The notes under the pieces: generated by a model | The model's input: only the letters and a program-made list of their open reading frames with translations | What the model was told of the DNA's origin: nothing | Database searches by the model: none | Part shown: one piece after another, positions 1 to 7,922 of the stretch | How the letters are laid out: the number at the start of each line of letters is the position of its first letter | Numbering within the stretch: position 1 is the stretch's first letter | Translations under genes and position numbers: made by a program | Assembly: GCA_937136425.1 (NCBI GenBank) | Contig: CAKZON010000017.1 | Location: forward strand, 1-41,347 | Source: an uncultured Crocinitomix sp. | GTDB taxonomy: Bacteria; Bacteroidota; Bacteroidia; Flavobacteriales_D; Crocinitomicaceae | DNA length: 41,347 nt | Direction of reading: 5' to 3'

Positions 1-973
1 GTTTAATAACAGGAAATCGTTTTTGCAACATATAAAACAAGCCTGCTTGGTTACTAGTTAATTTAATTACCAACCTAGAAATTGCGCGTTGAATGAAATT
101 GGGCTTTTTTGGAATTGCCCCCAGTTCTAAGTTAATTGGGCGGTCTTCAATATAAATTCCTAAAACAAATTGCCCAGCAACTGTTGCTCTTAAGTCATAA
201 ACTTCTTGACGCAATTCTTCTGATATTTCATTGATTTTAACAATTGATCCTCCAAACTCATCAGGAATTAAAAGAGGAGCCATTATTGAAGCAAAAGCAA
301 TATCAGCCGCAGTCATTTTTTCTCCTGTTAAATATCTTCTGCCGTCACCAAGTAGTTCCTCTACTTTGGTCAGGATTTTTTTTATTTCAATTAAAAACTC
401 AACAGGTTCTTTATCCTTAATATTCCACTGTTCTATTAATGCACGATTATACGAGCCATAAAAAAACGTGTATTTTAAACGATCTAAAAAAGGAACATTT
501 CGTTTTAATAATTTAATCGCTTCCTTTCTGGAGCGAAACAATTCTGTATATAAATATTGCCAAACATATTGGTTTAGATCATCATTAAAACTGTGATAGA
601 GTTTCATTACCTCTGCTTGTTTTACAGGATCATTTGGTATTAGACGTTGCTCTATTGGAATTCGCTGATCATAATATTGTATAATGCTTTCAGCAGTGTA
701 TACTAATGAATCTGTTGTAACATGGGCAGGTGCATTTCCTACGCCATTTGTTCCAGTTAGTTTATTGACTTTTTTAATGTAAATTCTAGGTGCATGTGCC
801 TTCTCAATGTAAAGAATTTGGTTTTTATCAAGAACCCAGCGGGCAATTTCAGAAAAACCACTTACACTGTTACAAGCAAGTGTTGGCACCTTTCGCGCAT
901 ATTTGAAATCTTTATTAAACCGCATAGGATTTAATAATGACCTCCCATCCGCATCAGGTTGTGATGTATTCAT
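1..973 (-). CDS. Glutathione S-transferase-like protein, C-terminus cut by window edge
   Basis: A reading frame starts at the ATG at 973 and stays open to the window edge, giving 324 residues without a stop. The N-terminal ~100 residues look like a thioredoxin-like GST domain, with a segment on substrate or partner handling (KVPTLACNSVSGFSEIARW). An all-helical half follows. It contains LTGEKMTAADIAFAS at about residues 215-229, which matches the conserved GST C-terminal-domain pattern (x-T-G-x-x-x-T-x-A-D). Family knowledge points to glutathione-dependent conjugation or a related thiol role, but no catalytic Ser/Tyr/Cys could be assigned, so activity is open. The protein is longer than a typical ~210-residue GST, with an extended linker and at least 60 residues after the GST motif. 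It lies 83 bp downstream of the unknown gene at 1057-1680 on the same strand, so the two may be co-transcribed. Confidence 0.7.
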   Translation of the reverse strand, partial: MNTSQPDADGRSLLNPMRFNKDFKYARKVPTLACNSVSGFSEIARWVLDKNQILYIEKAHAPRIYIKKVNKLTGTNGVGNAPAHVTTDSLVYTAESIIQYYDQRIPIEQRLIPNDPVKQAEVMKLYHSFNDDLNQYVWQYLYTELFRSRKEAIKLLKRNVPFLDRLKYTFFYGSYNRALIEQWNIKDKEPVEFLIEIKKILTKVEELLGDGRRYLTGEKMTAADIAFASIMAPLLIPDEFGGSIVKINEISEELRQEVYDLRATVAGQFVLGIYIEDRPINLELGAIPKKPNFIQRAISRLVIKLTSNQAGLFYMLQKRFPVIK

Positions 974-1056
974 AGCTATTCATGTTAGGTTAGGTGGTGC
1001 CCATTTGCAGGGCGGTTAAATTTGGTTATATTTTCATCTTTTATCTTTCTCTTTAT

Positions 1057-1680
1057 TTAATTGACTAGTTTGCTCGCCGTGAATTTTTGTATTTGCCCAG
1101 GGCTTGCAGTAAATGCACTCAGTAATTCTTGATTTTTAGCATTCGATTCAAATGCCCAATATTTTTTCAGTGATTTTCCTCTTACGTCTTTGATAGGGTT
1201 AATTTCTGTAATCGGATTTAGTTGATTATCCTTAATATATGCTTCAAACTCAACTGGATTTTCAAATCCAATTAAGATAATGGACTCTACTTCCTCATAG
1301 TTTTTACTGTGAGTTGCTGATGAATATGTCCAGCTTGTTTTTAACGTTGCTTTTGCTCTCAATTTTGAGAGCCCATGAAACAATAATCCATTTACAACAC
1401 GAATATAAGCAAACGTTGATGCGTAATGAGTAATGTATATATACGTTTTGGTTTCTTCAGATTTATAAGGACCAAATGATATAGGTGTATTCCTTTTAAG
1501 ACTTAGCACTAAGCTTTTCTTTAAAAACGTGTCAAAAATGTCATCCGTCCCTGGTTTAATTTCTAAAATGTTAAACATAGGTTGAGGCGGCTTCCACTTC
1601 CACTGCACAAATGTACGGTACAATACGGCTCTAATAATTCCGACAAAATCCTTAACACTGTTAGTGAAAACGTTAGGCAT
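1057..1680 (-). CDS. Hypothetical protein, 207 aa
   Basis: I do not recognise this protein. It starts with an ATG at 1680 and encodes 207 residues with no signal peptide and no clear membrane segment, so it is probably cytoplasmic. A segment near residue 38 (FNILEIKPGTDDIFDTFLKK) and a later one (GFENPVEFEAYIKDN) loosely resemble strands and helices of dimeric alpha/beta-barrel (antibiotic-monooxygenase-like or heme-degrading) domains; this is weak inference. It precedes the GST-like gene on the same strand with an 83-bp gap, so a shared transcript in detoxification or lipid/pigment chemistry is possible but not shown. Start choice is simple because no other in-frame Met lies nearby. Confidence 0.6.
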   Translation of the reverse strand: MPNVFTNSVKDFVGIIRAVLYRTFVQWKWKPPQPMFNILEIKPGTDDIFDTFLKKSLVLSLKRNTPISFGPYKSEETKTYIYITHYASTFAYIRVVNGLLFHGLSKLRAKATLKTSWTYSSATHSKNYEEVESIILIGFENPVEFEAYIKDNQLNPITEINPIKDVRGKSLKKYWAFESNAKNQELLSAFTASPGQIQKFTASKLVN

Positions 1681-1689
1681 AGTTTTGGG

Positions 1690-1720
1690 TTTGAAAAGGT
1701 AGTGTTGCGTTCTAAATTTG
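1690..1720 (+). promoter_or_regulatory. Bacteroidetes-type promoter (TTTG-N19-TAAATTTG)
   Basis: TTTG at 1690-1693 and TAAATTTG at 1713-1720 are separated by exactly 19 nt. This matches the published Bacteroidetes -33/-7 consensus (TTTG, then TAnnTTTG). It points rightward toward the gene at 1847 and would leave a 5' untranslated leader of roughly 120 nt. It is a sequence match only; no transcription start is known. Confidence 0.5.
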
Positions 1721-1846
1721 ACTGAAAATACGATTTTTTTTCATCTAATCAATGATTTAGCTCATTTTCTATTTCGAAAAAAATAGTTTGTATTTAAAAT
1801 GAACCTCTGTCTAATGTAATTGTACAGAAATAAAAAAAAGGCAATT

Positions 1847-2815
1847 ATGAGAGTAGATATTCCCAATCCATGCAACGAAAACTGGACAGAAATGACACCT
1901 ACGCAACGCGGGGCATTTTGTCAAAAATGTGCGGTGGATGTCATTGATTTCAGCAATAAAAATGCACAAGAAGTTAAAGAAACTCTTAAAGCAAATATTG
2001 GCAAACATATGTGTGGCCGATTTACAAACACTCAATTGTCTGATTTATCTCATTCTTATCAAGTTTGGGAGAATCAATCTACCCGTACTTTTCAGAGTAA
2101 ATTTTTATGGGCTTGCATGCTTGCATTTGGAATGACACTTTTCACTGGTTGCCAAAATTCTATCGCACAAAATGAAAATATCAATTCAAATAGCATAAAC
2201 CAAATCAATCTAACCATTGATGATTCTACCAAAATAGATACAATAATAAGCTCAATAGATACTATTCCTGGCGCTATAAATAACAATGACTTTATTCAAG
2301 GAGATGTTGATATTAGCTATCCTGAGCCAGAAGAAATGTGGTTGGGAGAGCCTGTTATTGATTTTCAAGATATTGATGAGATAGAAGAATCTACATGCAA
2401 CACAACTACAGAAGATAGTTTAGTGAACATTCTTCCGGCAGTACAACCAAATAAAAATCATTTTATAATGGGGAAAATGGCACCACCACCCCGCTTTACG
2501 GATTTTTTAGAGGACACAGTAAAAATTGAAACAATTCCAAAAAGTATAACAACAGAGGCCGTAAATGCTATGGTTTACCCTAGTCCTACAACAGGAATTT
2601 CTAAATTGAATGTTAAAGTTAATGATCCTGAGTATTATACTATAGAGTTGTACAATTTTCAGGGAGACCATATCTCCACCATTTTTTCAGGAAATTTAAA
2701 GCAAAGTACACAAACTTTTGACTTGGATTTATCCAATTATTCATCTGGTATATACTTAGTAAAAATAACATCTAATTATATTGCTCATGCTTTAAAGCTT
2801 AATAAAGTGAATTAA
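1847..2815 (+). CDS. Cysteine-rich N-terminal / membrane-segment protein with T9SS sorting domain
   Basis: An upstream in-frame TTG at 1820 exists, but the ATG at 1847 puts the conserved start MRVDIPNPC at the N-terminus and is preferred (322 aa). Residues 1-60 carry Cys9, Cys25, Cys28 and Cys56 in the pattern IxNPC...W..M....G.FC.KC...V.DFS...CGRF. This zinc-ribbon-like module recurs at the N-termini of many Bacteroidota proteins; its function is unknown to me. A hydrophobic stretch follows (about residues 86-101) ending in FTGC, which is lipobox-like although internal. Then come an Asn/Ser/Asp-rich middle and a C-terminal domain from about residue 243 (VYPSPTTG ... SSGIYLVKI) typical of T9SS type A sorting signals. 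The C-terminus implies export and surface attachment, yet there is no classical N-terminal signal peptide, so topology is uncertain. A consensus promoter lies upstream at 1690-1720. Confidence 0.75.
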   Translation: MRVDIPNPCNENWTEMTPTQRGAFCQKCAVDVIDFSNKNAQEVKETLKANIGKHMCGRFTNTQLSDLSHSYQVWENQSTRTFQSKFLWACMLAFGMTLFTGCQNSIAQNENINSNSINQINLTIDDSTKIDTIISSIDTIPGAINNNDFIQGDVDISYPEPEEMWLGEPVIDFQDIDEIEESTCNTTTEDSLVNILPAVQPNKNHFIMGKMAPPPRFTDFLEDTVKIETIPKSITTEAVNAMVYPSPTTGISKLNVKVNDPEYYTIELYNFQGDHISTIFSGNLKQSTQTFDLDLSNYSSGIYLVKITSNYIAHALKLNKVN

Positions 2816-2876
2816 ATCCTATCCTTTTTCGTTTATTTGCGTATTAGTATTAAGGTTAACACTGAATTAAAACATT

Positions 2877-4754
2877 GTGATACTTTTACCGAAACAGAAT
2901 ACACCGAGATGGATCATTTTTGGAGTTGATATCTTCATTAGTGTTATTGCATTATTGGTGGCCTACTTAATTCGATTTGATTCGACTGATTTGCCGTTGG
3001 ATGAGGAACTGTCCATCTTTAAAATTGGTCTTCCATTCTTCATCATTATTCGTGGTGCTTGTTTTTATATTTTCAAAACATACAGGGGAATAATAAGGCA
3101 TACAAGCACAGAAGATATTAAAAAGGTTGCACTCAGTGTTACTTTAGGAACCTTTTCCATGGTTGTTGTTTCTGCAATTAAATATACGTGGTACGACAGT
3201 CATTTTTTGTTTCCTACCTCCATAATAATGGCAGAATATTTTGTCTGCATTTTCTTTTTATTGGTTTCGCGCTTTGCAGTGAAGTTAATTTACATGGAAG
3301 GAATAAAACGCACAAAAGAAATGATTCCTACCGTAATTTATGGTGCCGGAATTTATGGCTTAATTACAAAACATACCATTGAAAAGGAATCGGGCTTAGA
3401 TGGTAAAATCATTTGTTTTGTAGATGATAATAAAAAACAATTGGGTAAAACATTAGAAGGACTTAAGATTTTTCACACTTCGACATTGGAACAAATCATC
3501 AAAAAAGAAAACATTAAAAAATTGATTGTTGCCATTAAAAACCCAGACAAGGCTAAAAAACGTGCTGTAATTGATATTTGTTTAGCCAATAATGTGGAAA
3601 TTTTGAATGTCCCCTCTCCTACTAACTGGATTAATGGTGAGTTTACCTCTAAACAAATTAAAAAAATTCACATTGAAGATTTGTTGGGGCGTGAATCAAT
3701 TAATCTTGATCCAGAAAGATTGTCTGACGAGTTTAATCATAAAACCATATTAGTTACTGGAGCAGCTGGAAGTATTGGAAGTGAAATTGTGAGACAATTG
3801 GTACAATATTCTCCAGAAAAAATAATTTTACTAGACCAGGCAGAATCTCCTTTATACAATTTACAAGTAGAACTCAAAGAAAAAGGAATGCTACACCTGA
3901 CAGAAACTGTTATTGGTGACATTAGAAACTATGAACGTTTAGAAAATGTTTTTAAAACATTAAAGCCCGACTACGTTTTCCACGCTGCAGCATACAAGCA
4001 TGTACCGTTGATGGAAAATAATCCCTCAGAAGCTATTATTACCAACGTATTGGGCAGTAAAAACTTAGTGGATTTATCGTTAAAATATAATGTTGAACGA
4101 TTTGTGCTTATTTCAACTGACAAGGCCGTGAACCCTACTAACGTGATGGGTTGCTCAAAAAGAATTGCAGAAATATATGCTCAATCAGCCAACCAATTAG
4201 GGAAAACAAAATTTATCACAACTCGCTTCGGAAACGTTTTGGGTTCAAATGGATCTGTAATTCCGCTATTTAAAAAACAAATTGAAAATGGTGGTCCACT
4301 CACTGTAACAGACAAACGAATCACTCGATTTTTCATGACAATTCCTGAAGCCTGCCAATTAGTATTGGAAGCAGAATCTATGGGGAAAGGCGGTGAAATT
4401 TTTGTATTTGATATGGGTGAATCTGTACGAATCTATGATCTTGCAAAGAAAATGGTGAAGTTAAGTGGGCTTGAGATAGACAAAGACATTGAAATTAAAA
4501 TAACTGGACTGAGGCCAGGAGAAAAATTATACGAAGAATTACTGACCAACGAAGAAAACACACAGGAAACGCATCATCCGCAAATATTAATTGCAAAAGT
4601 TCGTGATTATAATTTTGACGAAATTTCTGGTGACATAGCTATTCTTACAGGACTCTTTGACGATCAAAACAATGTAGATATTGTAAAAAAAATGAAAGCC
4701 ATTGTACCTGAGTTCATCAGTAATAATTCTGAGTTTGAAAAATTAGACAAATAA
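2877..4754 (+). CDS. Membrane-bound nucleotide-sugar 4,6-dehydratase (CapD/PglF/WbpM type)
   Basis: The enzyme converts UDP-GlcNAc (or a similar UDP-HexNAc) to a 4-keto-6-deoxy sugar, the entry step to many amino-deoxy sugars. The protein has 625 residues. The N-terminal ~140 are four hydrophobic helices, followed by a CoA-binding-like Rossmann region (VIYGAGIYG) and then the extended SDR catalytic domain. There the NAD(P) loop TGAAGSIGSE starts at residue 294, and the catalytic Thr-Asp-Lys of STDKAVNPTNVMG is at residues 414-416; these WbpM/PglF-type enzymes use this triad in place of the usual Ser-Tyr-Lys arrangement. RPGEKLYEELL is also typical. The start is GTG: the next Met is near residue 95, after the first membrane helices. 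The stop is followed directly by the thioesterase ATG. This enzyme could feed bacillosamine-like or nonulosonate synthesis, but it is 12 kb from the neu operon. Confidence 0.92.
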   Translation: MILLPKQNTPRWIIFGVDIFISVIALLVAYLIRFDSTDLPLDEELSIFKIGLPFFIIIRGACFYIFKTYRGIIRHTSTEDIKKVALSVTLGTFSMVVVSAIKYTWYDSHFLFPTSIIMAEYFVCIFFLLVSRFAVKLIYMEGIKRTKEMIPTVIYGAGIYGLITKHTIEKESGLDGKIICFVDDNKKQLGKTLEGLKIFHTSTLEQIIKKENIKKLIVAIKNPDKAKKRAVIDICLANNVEILNVPSPTNWINGEFTSKQIKKIHIEDLLGRESINLDPERLSDEFNHKTILVTGAAGSIGSEIVRQLVQYSPEKIILLDQAESPLYNLQVELKEKGMLHLTETVIGDIRNYERLENVFKTLKPDYVFHAAAYKHVPLMENNPSEAIITNVLGSKNLVDLSLKYNVERFVLISTDKAVNPTNVMGCSKRIAEIYAQSANQLGKTKFITTRFGNVLGSNGSVIPLFKKQIENGGPLTVTDKRITRFFMTIPEACQLVLEAESMGKGGEIFVFDMGESVRIYDLAKKMVKLSGLEIDKDIEIKITGLRPGEKLYEELLTNEENTQETHHPQILIAKVRDYNFDEISGDIAILTGLFDDQNNVDIVKKMKAIVPEFISNNSEFEKLDK

Positions 4755-5153
4755 ATGATTGCAACAAAAATCCAATTACGCTTTAGCGACTTTGATATGG
4801 GCGGGCATGTGCACAACGCGGCTTACCTCAACTACTTTGAATCTGCCAGAATAGGATTCTTTATTAGTGGGTTTGGACCAGATTGGGATTGGAAAAAGGA
4901 CGGATTAATTCTGAAAAAAAACACCGTTGAATATCACATTCCAACCTTTATTGAAGATGAAATTAGAGTGGAAGTTTCATGCAATCATATCGGTTCTAAA
5001 AGCTTTACCCTTACCTACGCTGTTTTGGATGCTAAAAACAATTTAAAAGCTTACGGAGAATCAGTTGTTGTTAGTTTCGACTATACACAACAAACAACGG
5101 TCAATATTCCTGAAAAAATGCGAGTTCTTTTAGCGCAACACTTGGTCGACTAA
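4755..5153 (+). CDS. Acyl-CoA thioesterase, 4HBT hotdog family
   Basis: A 132-residue single hotdog-fold domain. The N-terminal motif RFSDFDMGGHVHNAAYLNYFE-like segment (residues 9-29) contains the family signature D-x-D-x-x-G-H-V-x-N, with Asp14 as the likely catalytic residue, as in 4-hydroxybenzoyl-CoA thioesterase/YbgC/FadM-type enzymes. Length is normal for the family. It would hydrolyse an acyl-CoA in the cytoplasm; the substrate cannot be read from sequence. The ATG directly follows the TAA of the dehydratase gene, so the two are almost surely translated from one mRNA, although there is no obvious pathway link. No terminator with a T-run follows within the 113-bp gap to the next gene. 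Confidence 0.85.
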   Translation: MIATKIQLRFSDFDMGGHVHNAAYLNYFESARIGFFISGFGPDWDWKKDGLILKKNTVEYHIPTFIEDEIRVEVSCNHIGSKSFTLTYAVLDAKNNLKAYGESVVVSFDYTQQTTVNIPEKMRVLLAQHLVD

Positions 5154-5266
5154 ATAATACTGCTTTCTACTTCTTAAGATTTATTCCAATAAATTGAATT
5201 GGGCATAATAATTGCCTACATATTATTATTATCTTCAAAGCGGATTAAGAAAAAAAGAATCATCAT

Positions 5267-6337
5267 ATGAAAATTGCATTTTTTACAGCACTTTTATTTT
5301 CAGTCAATTTTTTGTTTGGACAAACAGGAACAACTGAACCTGTTACCACAACTACTGCCACAAAAGTTCCAAAATGTAGAGACTTATTAATGGTTCCAGA
5401 TTGTAGTGGTTATGTGTATTCTGACTATAGACAAATTGACGGAAGAGAAGTTGAAATTATTTTTCATACCAAGTCTGGAAAACCATTTACGGGCGACTGT
5501 AAAGTTTGCTACAATAACGGTGTATTAAAAATGCATTTAGATTATGCTAATGGCTATTTAAATGGCGTTGACACCATTTATTATGAGAATGGAAGAGTCA
5601 ACCTTATAACAAGCCATGATGCATTGGGGTATGGAAAGGAAGATGGTTTATGGAAATATTACAGAGAAGATGGAAGTTTAAAGTGGGAAAAAAATTATGA
5701 AATGGGGTTAGCACAAGGCGAGCACCGCTTTTACTACCCTGACTCTACCATTTGGAAAATTGAGGTTTATAAAGACAATCAATTGAATGGAAAAAAGCAA
5801 GAATACTTCCGCAACCACAGTTTGAAAAAAGAAATTGAATATAAAAATGGAAAATGGGATGGTAAATATATTACCTATTTTGAAGATGGTAAAGTAGAGT
5901 CAGAACAGGAATATGTGCGAGGAGAGAAAAATGGACCATCATCTTATTATTATAAAAACGGAATTTTATTCTACAATGAAAATCATGAAAATGGGTCAAG
6001 AGAAGGAAACTTCAAACGTTTTTATGCAACGGGTAAAATGTGGACAAAAGAAACCTATAAAAATGACCAACGCCACGGAGAATTTGAAGAGTTTTACGAC
6101 AATGAAAAGAACACGATAAAATACCGCGCGACTTATAAAAAGGGCGTAAAGACATACGAGATGTATTATGATGAGTTTGGCGGTGAAGTAATGTCACCAG
6201 AGCGTATAGAAGAAATAAGAAAAGCCAAGGAAGCCGAAGCTAATGGAGAAGGCGGTGAAAATGAGGAAGAAAAAGAAGGCGAAGAGGAAAAAGAAGACAA
6301 GAAAAAGAAAAAAAAGAAGAAAAAGGGTGAAGGTTAA
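5267..6337 (+). CDS. Secreted YwqK/MORN_2-type repeat protein with charged tail
   Basis: 356 residues beginning with a clear signal peptide (about residues 1-19, ending LFGQ). The body, about residues 40-310, is a run of repeats of the form YxNGxLxxExxYxxGxxxGxxxxYY, typical of MORN_2/YwqK-like repeats. Proteins with these repeats are often annotated as 'YwqK family antitoxin', but a partner toxin is not visible here and the signal peptide argues for a cell-envelope or outer role. The last ~36 residues are an extreme Glu/Lys-rich tail with nine consecutive lysines, encoded by an almost purely purine coding strand (about 6215-6330). There is no T9SS sorting domain. The gene converges on the flippase gene with a single base between their stop codons. 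Confidence 0.75.
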   Translation: MKIAFFTALLFSVNFLFGQTGTTEPVTTTTATKVPKCRDLLMVPDCSGYVYSDYRQIDGREVEIIFHTKSGKPFTGDCKVCYNNGVLKMHLDYANGYLNGVDTIYYENGRVNLITSHDALGYGKEDGLWKYYREDGSLKWEKNYEMGLAQGEHRFYYPDSTIWKIEVYKDNQLNGKKQEYFRNHSLKKEIEYKNGKWDGKYITYFEDGKVESEQEYVRGEKNGPSSYYYKNGILFYNENHENGSREGNFKRFYATGKMWTKETYKNDQRHGEFEEFYDNEKNTIKYRATYKKGVKTYEMYYDEFGGEVMSPERIEEIRKAKEAEANGEGGENEEEKEGEEEKEDKKKKKKKKKGEG

Positions 6338-6345
6338 TTTAACCT
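6331..6345. terminator. Short palindrome spanning two convergent stop codons
   Basis: AGGTTAA-T-TTAACCT is a 7-bp perfect palindrome around one central base. Both stop codons sit inside it: TAA of the plus-strand gene at 6335-6337 and TAA of the minus-strand gene at 6339-6341. It may act as a weak two-way terminator; the stem is short and neither side has a long T-run, so this is tentative. Confidence 0.3.
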
Positions 6346-7808
6346 AAAAATCTTCGTTTTATTTTCAAAAGCCACTGCGTCATATCGGGTGCTAAGTTTA
6401 GCTTTAAAACAACTCCCCAATAGATTAATGTTGTTCCTATTCCGTAAATTATCAATTGCCAAATTGGTGACAACGGTATTGAAATAAAGCTTGTTGCTAA
6501 AACCAATATTGTACCTAACAATAGAATCAGAATGAAAGATTGCGAAAAAGGCTGTAACTTAAATTTGTTTCTCAAATAATTCCAGCGAATAAAATTTATA
6601 ACAAACATAGCTAAAGCGGAAGCTGCAGCGGCACCAACCACTCCCCATTCTAAAATAAAAAAGTAATTAAAAATAATTACCAAAATTCCTAACCCAATAT
6701 TAAAATAGGTATTCATTTTATATTGTTTCGAGGTCATAATTACCTCCATGTTCAAACCGGTCATCATATCAAACAATTGCCCTAGTCCAATAAAAAAAAA
6801 CACGTATAAACCATCTACATATTTTGGAACAAACGCCAATGCTGGCTCTGCAAGCGCCCAACCTATTACAAATAAAAACACTCCTATAACGGATTGATTT
6901 ACGACACTTTTTTTGTAGATATCATGAATGCTATTTTTATCCTTATTTTTCCATGATTCTGTTAAAACGGGTACAGCAATTCTTTTAACACCTCTAGAAG
7001 GAATGCTAATTAAGGCTCCTGCAAAAAACATAACAGAATATAATCCAACAGCATCTGTGCCTACCATTTGATTTAGCATTACCTGATCAATTGAAAGAAT
7101 AATTACTCCTGAAATAGAAGATATAATGCCAAAAGTTCCATAATTCAAAATCTTTCGTCGTGCATCTTTATTAAAGAGTTCTTTTTTTGGTAGGCTTACA
7201 TTGTTAGTTTTCTTAAATGCCAAAAAAATTATAATTACTCCAGGAATTGATAATGCAATGGCATAGATAATCGCAAGGCCTTCAAAATTGATCCAATTCA
7301 ACCAAAAAAGTATAATTCCTATGAAAATTACAATTCTTAATAGTATCCCCTCTAAAAATACGCCCGTAACTGAACTAAAAAGCATTCTCAAATAAACATC
7401 TAGATTTCTGAAAAATATGCGGAAGAAAATTATTGGAAAAATGAGATAAGACAATGATCGAACTAATTTATACTCATCCCCGACCCCCACAAATAGATCC
7501 TCTAGAATATAAAAGGTAATTTCTCCAAGTACAACTCCTGCAATAGAAAAAATTAAAGCAAATAGAAAAAAACCAGAATGCCCGTTATTATCATCTCTGA
7601 AAGACGAAAATATTTGAAACGTAATCTGGGCAAATCCTAGACAAAAAACTGCAGCAATAATGTTTGAAGCCGAATTTAATAATGACAAAACACCAATTTC
7701 AGTTTTAGTCAGATAAACCACAAATAGCAATTGAGAAAACATCCCAACAAGAATTCCTGAATAAGAAATTACGGTTGTTTTAAGTGCTTGTTTTTGAATT
7801 ATGCCCAA
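6339..7808 (-). CDS. Wzx-like polysaccharide flippase (MATE/MVF fold)
   Basis: A 489-residue integral membrane protein with about 14 hydrophobic segments, matching the length and layout of oligosaccharide flippases (Wzx/RfbX and related lipid-linked sugar exporters). It would move a lipid-linked glycan across the inner membrane. Typical features include an N-terminal helix with YSGILVGMFSQLLFVVYLTKTEIGVLS-like spacing and a polar central loop. The start appears to be TTG at 7808 (MGIIQKQALKTT). The first ATG in frame is 18 codons later, inside the first helix, and similar proteins usually begin with GIIxKQ, so TTG is preferred. It stands alone on the minus strand, convergent with the YwqK-like gene and divergent from the sensor kinase gene. 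Its substrate could be either of the window's glycans. Confidence 0.85.
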   Translation of the reverse strand: MGIIQKQALKTTVISYSGILVGMFSQLLFVVYLTKTEIGVLSLLNSASNIIAAVFCLGFAQITFQIFSSFRDDNNGHSGFFLFALIFSIAGVVLGEITFYILEDLFVGVGDEYKLVRSLSYLIFPIIFFRIFFRNLDVYLRMLFSSVTGVFLEGILLRIVIFIGIILFWLNWINFEGLAIIYAIALSIPGVIIIFLAFKKTNNVSLPKKELFNKDARRKILNYGTFGIISSISGVIILSIDQVMLNQMVGTDAVGLYSVMFFAGALISIPSRGVKRIAVPVLTESWKNKDKNSIHDIYKKSVVNQSVIGVFLFVIGWALAEPALAFVPKYVDGLYVFFFIGLGQLFDMMTGLNMEVIMTSKQYKMNTYFNIGLGILVIIFNYFFILEWGVVGAAAASALAMFVINFIRWNYLRNKFKLQPFSQSFILILLLGTILVLATSFISIPLSPIWQLIIYGIGTTLIYWGVVLKLNLAPDMTQWLLKIKRRFLG

Positions 7809-7922
7809 TTGGTAACGTTTAAAATGTAAATGAACGAAATAAACTGTTCAACATTATACTCTTTTTGATTTTTTAACAACAATTCAAAGTGAATGAAAAA
7901 AATACGCTTATGACAGCACAAA

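Noticed and set aside
5267..6337. YwqK-like protein as the antitoxin of a toxin-antitoxin pair
   Set aside because: It has a signal peptide, no toxin gene is adjacent, and the repeat type occurs in many proteins unrelated to toxin-antitoxin systems.
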